DNA of 26,434 bases from Prasinococcaceae sp. CCMP 1430 (taxonomy: Eukaryota; Prasinodermophyta; Palmophyllophyceae; Prasinococcales; Prasinococcaceae), in assembly GCA_013416795.1 (NCBI GenBank), contig RQSC01000125.1:42118-68551 (forward strand), written 5' to 3'. The stretch's first letter is position 1; each line of letters begins with the position of its first letter. Below the pieces are notes generated by a model, which saw only the letters and a list, made by a program, of their open reading frames with translations, did not search any database and was not told where the DNA came from. Position numbers and translations under genes: made by a program. Of the stretch, positions 14,377-21,878 are shown in pieces.

Positions 14377-16507
14377 GGCGCGCTGCGCGCGCGGCGGCCG
14401 CCGCACAGCGCTCCGCAGAGGCGGCGTCTGCCGCGCGCGCGGCGCTCGCAGCGGCTGATGCTGAGCGCGACGAGCTGCGCGCTTGGCTCGGCGACGCCGC
14501 GTGCGGGACGCTCGGAGAGGTGCGCGCCGCTTGCGCTCGTCAGCGCCTGGCGCGCTGATGCGCAGGCGCCGCGCGACAGGCGCTGAATCGCTCGCCAGGG
14601 GCCTCGCCGGAGCGCTGACGGCGTCCTTGCGACAACCCGCTCACCCACCTCGCTCCACGACAGGGTCCCGCGGCTGCCGACGCCGACGGGCATGCCCATG
14701 CCCACGCGTACGCGCATGTTGCGCACGCGGGCGTCCCCATGCCCGACGGCGCGAACGTGCTCAAGATGATATGGCAGGATGCACTCGGCGCGCACCGCTG
14801 CGCCGCCCTGCCTGTCGCGCAGCTGACCGGCCTGGGCGTGGCAGACAGCCCTGGTGCACTGGTCGGCACGAGTGGTGCTGCCGCGGAGAGCATCGACGAC
14901 GGCGTCGCTGACGGCGCGTCTACAAGCGCGCGTGCCGAGTGCGCCCTGCGTGCCTTGCCGGTCCCGTCGCCATCGCCGATGCTCTGTCCGTGGGACCCTC
15001 GCGCTGCGCTGTGCTTTGCTCGCCTCGCGCGTGACGAGCCGAAGCTGCCGCATAGTGCGCTGTGTGCGCGCGCGGCACTGCGGCGCGTCGCCGAGGCACT
15101 CAGTGCCGAGCAGGTGCGTTTGTACAAACGCGCGTGGATCGGGCGCGCGCTCGCGCGACTGGTGCGTGCTCGCTTGGCGGGGGAAAACGCTGACACGGAT
15201 GGGCTGGCGCGCTCGCCTCGCAGGGCATACGGGTTCGAGTCGCCTTCGAGGCGGACTGCGCCTTCGACTCAACTCAACCATCGGCGGCGCACACGCGCAC
15301 CCATACGCGCGCCTCTGCGCATCTTTACTCCGCCGACAAGCTCTCGGACGCGTGGAACAAGGTACACCGCGCACAAGAGTGGATGCGCGAAGCGGGCTCG
15401 CCGCTCGCGAGCGTGAGTGCTTGTGGCGACGGTCGCGTGCGCCTCAGCGGCCTCGCCCTGCCGCCAATGGCCGCCGCCGATGCGTTTATGCTCTGCCGAG
15501 AGGCAATGGATGCGTCGTGTGCAGGCACACGGGCGGATGGGGCTCACGTCGGTGAGCGGGCATCGTTCGCAGGCTCCGAGCTGCGCATGCGCGTGACGCT
15601 GTGGGACGCTGGCCCCGCCGCAGAAGCCGGCGAGGGGCGCGCGACCGCGAGTGTGCTCGATCGCGCCCCGCGCAGTTCTGGCGACTCGATGCAGATTCGT
15701 GTGTCGCGCGCGCAAGGGACGGCCGGGTTTCCCGTGGCCGACGCCAAAACTGAGGGCACCGAGCCCAATGTCGAGGTCGAGCTATCGCGCACCGGCGAGA
15801 GCTTCGTTGCAGGCGTGCTCGACGCTTTGCCCACCCTCGCGGGCTTTGCCGGCCCGAGTACAACGCACGCCGCGTGGGGAGTGCGCACGGCGGGGGTCCC
15901 AGTTCGTGTTCTGCCGGCGGCCGCACGCGCTGACGGCGCTGACGCGGCCGGGGCGAACGGGCACGGGCCGCTCGCTGCTGCAGCTGCAGCCGCCGTGGAG
16001 GTTCGCATCGGCGAGAGCACTTGCAACGTGCACGCGGCACTTGCTGCCGTCCTTGCTGCCGGTGCACACGGCGTGCGCACGCAGGCCCAGCTTCCCGCGC
16101 CGTTCGTGCGCAGGCCCGCTCGCGCGAGCATTGAGCAGCGCGCGGCTGCCAGTGCGTGCGAGCTGCCGGCGAGCGCAAAGGCGTGCGCCGAGGCGCTGCG
16201 TCAGAAACTGAGGTGCGGGCGCTCGCGAGAGTGCTTTGCTCACCGCGTGCTTGGCGTTCGCGTGAGAGCGCGCGCCCGCGACGCAATTTGCGCGTGCAAG
16301 CTCGATCGTTCCGGCTGCGCAAAGATGCGCTGACATCGACGCTGTCGCCGTCGATCGCGCGCGCTCGAGCGCGCACGCCTGCATAGCTCGAGCGCGGAGG
16401 GCACTGCGGGGGCTGCCGTGTGCCGCGCTCTCGGCGCGGCGTATGTGGATATGCTAGCGACGTGCTGGGAGGATCGTGCCACGCGCAAGAAGGAAGGCCA
16501 AGCTTAA
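14377..16507 (+). CDS. Degenerate glutamine-synthetase-like protein (5' partial)
   Basis: Exons: before 14519, 14664-15113, 15224-16212 and 16387-16507. Introns are 144, 110 and 174 nt, with matching phases 0, 0 and 2. After an Ala-rich helix and an alternating His/Ala stretch, the protein follows the FluG/GlnA-type glutamine synthetase fold. The beta-grasp domain (NVLKMIWQDALGAHR, then MLCPWDPRAALCFARL) leads to IRVRVAFEADCAFD at the GFExEF site, ADKLSDAWNKVHRAQEWMRE, and ESFVAGVLDALPTLAGFAGPS. Then come HAAWGV, VEVRIGESTCNVHAALAAVL and ALGAAYVDMLATCWEDR. Catalytic positions are mostly lost. The HxHxS region reads RMRVT, the GQxE region reads GRVR, the NSYxRL segment after the PS is deleted, and the ENR motif is absent. 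This suggests a pseudoenzyme. The fold is recognised from the order of many weak motifs. Confidence 0.75.
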
Positions 16508-16764
16508 ATGCACGCGCGCGCGCATGTGAGGACACGCGCGTGCTGGCATCGGTGCGTTGGGTGTCGTTTTGACTACTGTACTGTATGTCTAATTGCGTCA
16601 GGTCGTGCTCGAACCTGCCCTCGCGTTGCCAGCGGTCGCGGACGCGCGCGCGTCTGATGCACGCGTGGCCGCTCGCAGGGCTGGCCGCTCTAGCGCACGG
16701 GCGCACCAGTGGCGTCCTCTCTGACGCGCAGACGCGCCTGTCAACGTCTGTCTGCCGCATATAC
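16508..16764. other. Convergent intergenic region
   Basis: This lies between the stop of the glutamine-synthetase-like gene at 16507 and the 3' end of the minus-strand gene at 16765. No gene is seen. It presumably contains two 3' untranslated regions. Confidence 0.45.
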
Positions 16765-17426
16765 CTACGCCGCATGGGGCACGGTTCTGAAGTTCCTCTG
16801 CTCGTTGGGGAGCTGCATGAACTCGAGGGCCTTTGAGGCACGTCGCTCAACCTTGCGCGCGCGCTCGGCTTCCTGCCCCAGCGTGCGCGAGTCCGCCACG
16901 GTCGCCTTCTCCGAGATGGAGCCCGCGCGCTCGCTGCGGCTCTGCTTGGGCTCAGGGGATGAAAAAACCTTCGAGAAGGACGTGCGCCTCAGCGCCTCCT
17001 GCGCCGTCGGCTCGTGGTAGCCCGGGCCCGGCTTGGGTGGGTTGCGGGCCGCCTCCTGGCGCGCGGCCTCGTTGGCCGCACGCTCGGCGTCCACCCTCAT
17101 CTTGTATGCGGCAGTCTTCTCGATGGTGTCGATCGCCGAGCGCTGCCTCTGCAGCTCCGCGGCGCGCGCGCTGTCCTTGGTGGCCTCTGAGATTGTGCCA
17201 TTCCGGCCGTCGTCGCGGCCCTCCTTGGCGGGTGCGCCGCCGAAGAGGCGCACGAACGCGTCGTGGCTGCGCGGCGCCGCGCGGCGCGGCGCGGCCAAGT
17301 CAGTGGGGGCTCAGCAGCCCGCGCCGCGCGCGCCCCGAGGCATTCCCCGCGCCTCGCGCCTGGCCTCTCTTCGCCCCGCGCCTCGCGCCTCGCCGCGCCC
17401 CTCGCGCGCCCGCCGCACCTGCCCAT
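16765..17426 (-). CDS. Small helical protein of unknown function, two exons
   Basis: The large exon (17266-16765) reads HDAFVRLFGGAPAKEG, then a long Ala/Arg/Glu helix (AAYKMRVDAERAANEAARQE), PPKPGPGYHEPTAQEALRR, and a Ser/Glu/Lys-rich end finishing RNFRTVPHAA. It has no ATG. A first coding exon of only eight bases (ATGGGCAG, 17426-17419) followed by GTGCGG joins across a 152-nt intron to the GCGCAG at 17267. This rebuilds the Ser codon and gives a 169-residue protein starting MGSHDAFVRLFGG. The Gly2 start could be myristoylated, but position 6 is Ala, so this is weak. No family is recognised. Confidence 0.6.
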
Positions 17427-18280
17427 TGGAATCGGTCGGAGAGGGGGACGAGCGAACGTGATCTCGGCGCCGCGCCGCGGTGCTGCGCGCAGGAGTGGCG
17501 CCGCCCGCGCCGCCGCCGCAATCCCTCGCGCCGCTCTCCCAGCCGCGCGCGCGCGCGTGCGCGCGCGCGCGCGCGCGCGCGTTCCCCGACTTGCGCGCGC
17601 GCGACGAAATCCCGCGCGGCGAAACGGACGACGCACACAACAGGCAGCAATCAATTGGAGGGGAGTGAGGTGGCCTCGGTCGGAAGCGGCTCCCGGCCGA
17701 GCTCCGCAGGCACGTGCGTAGGCAGTGGGTGGGTGGGTGCGGGGACGGCGGGAGTCGCACGCCGCGTTGGGCTGACGTGGCGGGGGGCGCACGCGGACGT
17801 GGCAGGGGCGGTCCGCGTAAGCCGCGTGCCGATGCATAGCTACGTACACCTGTCTGTGTAGCTGGCGTACAACATTTATGTCTCGTCGCGCGCCCGGCCC
17901 CGTCCGTGATTGGCGTAGGCCTCCCGCCACGAGCGAGTCACCCGGCCGGTACCACTCCCCCGTGCCCGTCGCCCGCCCGACCGAGCTCACACTCAGCGGA
18001 GGATGCTGGCTGGCTGGCGGGAGCGCGCTCCGCCCCGGCTGGGCCGTGGATGCGGGCTGGTTCCCCCGTGCGGCTCATCAATCAATCCGAAGGTATGACA
18101 GAGTTCTTATTATCAAACGACGAAGGGGCGCGGGGGCGCGCGTCCCTTGGGGCCGCGGCGCCTCCCTGCGCGGGCCGCGGCTCCGAGTCGCTCGCGGGCC
18201 TGCGCAGGCGAACGCGCGCGTGCTGGGCGAGCCTGTCCCGCGACAGACGGATGAACGCCGGGCTCCCGCCTTCCATGCCG
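17427..18280. other. Intergenic region with Z-DNA-prone run
   Basis: About 850 bases between the 5' end of the small helical-protein gene and the 3' end of the kinase gene (both minus strand). It contains a 38-base alternating CG run at 17544-17581 and less GC-rich DNA at 17620-17660 and 17840-17880. No gene is supported; open frames are Arg/Ala shadows. Confidence 0.45.
17544..17581 (+). repeat. Alternating CG run with one T interruption
   Basis: About 38 bases of alternating C and G, broken once by a T (CGTGCG). It lies about 120 bases upstream of the proposed start of the minus-strand gene at 17426. Alternating CG is the sequence most prone to Z-DNA. Confidence 0.85.
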
Positions 18281-20404
18281 TCACTCGTCGCGCGCCATTG
18301 CGACGGGGTCGGTGACGAGGGCCGTCGTGGAGTGCCGGGGCGCCGCCCGGGCGCGCGGGTGGAGGGCCTCGGGCATGTTGCTGCACGAGCGCCTGTCCCG
18401 GTGCGCGGCGGGGTCCCTTGAGACGCTCCGGCGTGAGGGAGAGGCGCCATTTTCCCCCTGAGTCTGCGCGAAGGCGCGTGCAGCCCCCGCGTGACACAGG
18501 TCGTTCAAGCGCATCTGCCCGCCGTTTTGAGCCTCCTCCACGGACATGCGCGCAGACGCCGATGAGAGCGAGGTGCGGGTGTCGCTGACCAGCCGGAGCG
18601 GCGACTCCATGCGCGAGTTGCGAGGCTGCCGGCCGAGGGCAACGCCGGCGACCAAACCGCCTCCAGAGGGTGGATTCCCCGCGCTTGCTGATGGGCGAAG
18701 GCTGGGCGCGGGCGCCGACACTTCCGGCCCCGCGAGGGCCGCGGCAAAGTCGGGGACCTGGCGCACGGGCACGGCGCCGTGCGCCTCGCCTTTGCCGTCA
18801 CTCGTGCTGACCTTGCGCAACCCACCCGAGGACGGCCGGTCACGCGAGCGCCGCGGCTGTGGGTGAGACGGGTGCGAGAATGTCTTCGAGCGCGTGAGGT
18901 CCTGCGCATCCATCGGCGGACGCCCAGGATGCGCTCCGGTGACGTTGCCCTCCGCTGCGATCGCGCCGCTGGATTGCCGGCGGTGCCGGCGTGCCGCGCC
19001 CTCGCTCCTCCCGTTCGCGTGTGGAGCGTTAGCGTCCCGCAGGCGCGCGTCCCCGTTTCGGCGATGTGTGGGCGCTCGGCGTATCGGTATCGCCTTGTGC
19101 GAGTCCGGCGCCAAGGGCATTTCGATCGGATCCGCCATGCGCGTCCCCCGCGAGAAGTACCCGTGCGCCAGCGCCTCGCCGGCGCTGCTCCGGCGACTCG
19201 AGTCGTACGACATCAGCGCGCGCACCAAGGCCACGGTGGGGGCCTCGAGGCCTTTCTCGCGCAGCACGCTCTCCAACCTGTCGGGATACGAGCTGGGCGG
19301 CCGCATGAGCATCGCGTCGCGCGCGTAGCCCGAACGCGCCATCGAGTCCCAATAAGACTCCGGAGGCGTGCCGCACAGCTTCCATATTCGATGCAGCTGC
19401 TCCACCTCGGTTCTGCCAGGGAGCATTGGCCGCCCCACGACGAGCTCAGCCAGCATCGCGCCCACGCTCCACATGTCAACCTCGGAGCCGTACCTTGTCT
19501 TGCCCAGAAGCAGCTCGGGGGGGCGGTACCACAGGGTGATCACGCGGGTTGTCAGTGGTCTCAGCATCGTCTCAGACGCGTCGAGCTGGACGGCCAGCCC
19601 GAAATCGGCGATTTTGAGCTCGCCTTGGTTGTTCACGAGCAGGTTAGACGCCTTGAGGTCCCTGTGGCACACGCCCATAGAGTGGATGTACTCGAGCCCC
19701 CGCAGCAGCTGCAGCATGTAACGTTTGATCTGGCCTTCGGTCACGGCCGACCCGCGCGTGCTCCCCATGAGCGCCTGCAGGTCGTGCGGCAGGTACTCGA
19801 AGATGAGATACAGCGCGTTGGGCTTTCTGCTGGCAACCACTGCGCGCAGCTCGACGATGTTCTCGTGGCGCAGCCGCGTCAGGATTCGCACCTCGCGGCT
19901 TATGAACGCGAGCGCCTCGGCGTCGAACGGATCGAATTGCACCCTCTTCAGAGCGACCACTTCGCCTGAGGCTCGGTCCACGCCCTTGTACACGATTGAA
20001 TACGTCCCCTCTCCGATCTTGGCGACTCGTTCGAAGTCGTCAATGGAGCGCAGCGGCTGCCGTCGCGACGCGGCCACCTGGCGCGCCAGCGAGGCGAGCC
20101 AGCGTGGCCAGCGCGACACATCGGCGTCCAGCATGGGCGCCACCTTGCTCATGCTCCCGCCAGCGCCGTTGCTGCCGCTTCCCGGCCGGCTCCCCCCGCT
20201 GCTGCTGAAGCTGTTTCGCCGGCTGCCCGCGCGGCTGCTTTCATGACTGCTCGGGTGGCTCCCTTGGCCATCGCCCCCAGCCGCAGAGAAGCGCTGCTTT
20301 TCGCCCTGCCAGGTTCCCACGTGAGCGGCTTGCTCCTTCCCCGGCCTCTCTGCATGCTGCTCGTCGCGCACATGCGCTGCGGCCCCGGACGCGCAGTTTC
20401 CCAT
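18281..20404 (-). CDS. CDK-like Ser/Thr kinase, plant At1g54610/CDKC-related
   Basis: The protein has 707 residues with no intron. The start at 20404 gives MGNCASG, with Gly2 for myristoylation and Cys4 for palmitoylation, as in the plant membrane-linked CDK-like family. A Ser/Gly-rich stretch precedes the family-typical WPRWLASLARQVAASRR, then the kinase domain. Key elements are the glycine loop GEGTYS (131-136), Lys153 in VALKRV, Glu171, HRDLKASN (Asp249), DFG (Asp267), activation segment LRPLTTRVITLWYRPPELLLG with its threonines, and the EVEQLHRIWKLCGTPPESYW block shared with CDK9/CDK12-like kinases. The expected family tail ADPIEMPLAPDSHKAIPIRR follows. All catalytic residues are present, so it should be active. 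The C-terminal 280 residues are Ser/Arg/Pro-rich and disordered, with many R-x-x-S sites. The in-frame codons before 20404 are not family-like. Confidence 0.95.
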   Translation of the reverse strand: MGNCASGAAAHVRDEQHAERPGKEQAAHVGTWQGEKQRFSAAGGDGQGSHPSSHESSRAGSRRNSFSSSGGSRPGSGSNGAGGSMSKVAPMLDADVSRWPRWLASLARQVAASRRQPLRSIDDFERVAKIGEGTYSIVYKGVDRASGEVVALKRVQFDPFDAEALAFISREVRILTRLRHENIVELRAVVASRKPNALYLIFEYLPHDLQALMGSTRGSAVTEGQIKRYMLQLLRGLEYIHSMGVCHRDLKASNLLVNNQGELKIADFGLAVQLDASETMLRPLTTRVITLWYRPPELLLGKTRYGSEVDMWSVGAMLAELVVGRPMLPGRTEVEQLHRIWKLCGTPPESYWDSMARSGYARDAMLMRPPSSYPDRLESVLREKGLEAPTVALVRALMSYDSSRRSSAGEALAHGYFSRGTRMADPIEMPLAPDSHKAIPIRRAPTHRRNGDARLRDANAPHANGRSEGAARRHRRQSSGAIAAEGNVTGAHPGRPPMDAQDLTRSKTFSHPSHPQPRRSRDRPSSGGLRKVSTSDGKGEAHGAVPVRQVPDFAAALAGPEVSAPAPSLRPSASAGNPPSGGGLVAGVALGRQPRNSRMESPLRLVSDTRTSLSSASARMSVEEAQNGGQMRLNDLCHAGAARAFAQTQGENGASPSRRSVSRDPAAHRDRRSCSNMPEALHPRARAAPRHSTTALVTDPVAMARDE

Positions 20405-21260
20405 CGCGCGCGCGGGCAGGCGTGCCCCTCCTTCGGCGACCAGCATCAGGAGGCAGTCATGGCGAAGCTCATTGCACCTTGAGCCTCGACCAGGCCGATG
20501 GCATCAACTCGGAGGCGCTGGTGGCGCTGCCAGAGGCGCCGGCCCGGCCTTCGTGTTCGCGGCCGACGGCGCCGCCGAGCAGCCGAGCGAGCCACCGGCC
20601 AACAGACGTGAGGCAGGTAGGACACGCTCCTCTCTCTCTCTCTCTCTCTGCCTCTCTCTCTCTCTGTCTCTCTGTCTCTCTCCGGTCGCGGGCGCAGGCG
20701 GCGCGCCGCGCGCCGCGTGCGCGACTGGCGCCCCGCCGACGCGCGGTTTGATTTTGATGGCCGTTCCCCGAACCCGCACCATCCGCGGCGCGCGCGCAGA
20801 TTTTCCCGCGGGCGCGCAACAGGAACAGGTCGTCGCGAGGAACGCGCGGCGCATCGCACCCGTCGATCGACGGCTGGCATTCGACGGCGTCCGTTCAATC
20901 GACGTGCCCGCTCCGCTTGGTCGGAGATGTGGGGGCGGGCCGAGCGAGCGCCTCCCCCGCGAGAGTCCAGTCGAGCAGCACGACCACCGACCGACCGACC
21001 GAGCGACACAACAGGCTCCGGGCGGCCGGCACGCGGCCCACACCCCCACCTCGTCGGCCGGAGTCCATCTCGCTTACCAGCTCCAGCTCAAGCGAGTCCA
21101 GCCCCACGGCGGACTCCGTCAGCAGGCTCGCGCTCGCTGGCTGGTCTGAGATGAACCCTACCCCTAACTCTGCGCGTTCGCGGGGGGGCGTCAAAGCCGC
21201 GCGGATCCACGCTCCGCGCGGCGCAGCGCGCCGTCGCGTCCGCGGCACGCACACCGTCAG
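20405..21260. other. Intergenic or unresolved exonic region
   Basis: This is the upstream flank of the kinase gene. It has a CT microsatellite at 20627-20692 that could serve as a pyrimidine tract on the plus strand. Short stretches with codon-like composition occur on both strands near 20480-20610. A candidate minus-strand exon lies at 21145-21078. No complete gene can be built. Some of it may be exons of the minus-strand Pro/Thr-rich gene or of an unseen plus-strand gene. Confidence 0.35.
20627..20692 (+). repeat. CT-rich microsatellite
   Basis: Imperfect (CT)n with occasional G (CTGCCTCT, CTGTCTCT), about 65 bases long, lying about 220 bases upstream of the kinase start. On the minus strand it is a GA run. 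Confidence 0.85.
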
Positions 21261-21786
21261 TCAGATGGTGGGTTCGTACACGAGGCTGTTCGTGCTGACT
21301 GAGGGCGCGCTGAAGCCCAACCCCAACCCCGCGGTGTCGTGGGCACCACCACCACCCACATACTGTACATGGACATGCGTGCCGTGTGTGCGTGTGGGTC
21401 GGTCATCGCGACTGTTGGCACACTCGAACAGGCAGGACACACCCCAAAAAACGTGTGGTGAGCAGCAGCCCCGCGCGGCGGGCGCGCAGCGGGTGCGGAT
21501 TGATGTGGTGAGAAGTCGCCCGTGGGTGGGTTTGGGGCCTCGGGCGTGGGCTCGTCCGCGGCGGTGGGCGACTTGGTCGGCGACTTGGTGGGGCGGTCCT
21601 TGGGAGGCAGCGTGGGCGCCTTGGTGGGCGACGCCGTCGGGAGCGCCGGGCAGTGCGTCGGGCCCACCGCATCGCCGCACGAGAAGTACGACTTGCGCTC
21701 GCAGCCGGCGGGCTTGCAGAAGCACTCGGTGGGGTCGACAGGGCCCTTGCCCGGCGGGCCGCCGCACTCGACCGTGGCGCCCTCGC
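21261..21786 (-). CDS. Cys-rich, Pro/Thr-repeat protein fragment, secreted type
   Basis: Left of the single N at 21787 the minus strand has strong codon bias. It reads a Cys-rich segment (VECGGPPGKGPVDPTECFC, then GCERKSYFSCGD and THCP), followed by a Pro/Thr linker of algal type (ASPTKAP, then RPTKSPTKSPT). Such linkers are common in secreted or cell-surface proteins of many algae. A downstream intron is likely. The frame after the linker degrades, while a short last exon at 21298-21261 (after CCCTCAG) would end SLVYEPTI. The donor was not settled. The 5' end is missing at the N, where the opposite-strand dehydrogenase begins almost at once. No enzymatic domain is seen in the fragment. Confidence 0.6.
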
Positions 21787-21878
21787 NGCGTGCGCGTCGC
21801 CGGAAGCTGCGCGCCGCGCGCTGACGCGTCACGCGCCGCGGCGGCGCCGGTTGCGATGGCGCGCGCGCGCGCGCGCAG

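Noticed and set aside
15229-15245. GGGTTCGAGTC, resembling a tRNA B box
   Set aside because: It lies inside a coding exon, and no acceptor or anticodon stem can be built around it.
15413-15524. Intron starting at the strong GTGAGT at 15413 in the glutamine-synthetase-like gene
   Set aside because: The nearest good acceptor (15524) has the wrong phase and leads to a stop. The in-frame reading through this region continues the expected fold.
20757-20820. MAVPRTRTIRGAR as mitochondrial presequence exon of the dehydrogenase
   Set aside because: The composition fits, but it lies over 1 kb upstream with an opposite-strand gene and an N in between, and no phase-matched junction was found.
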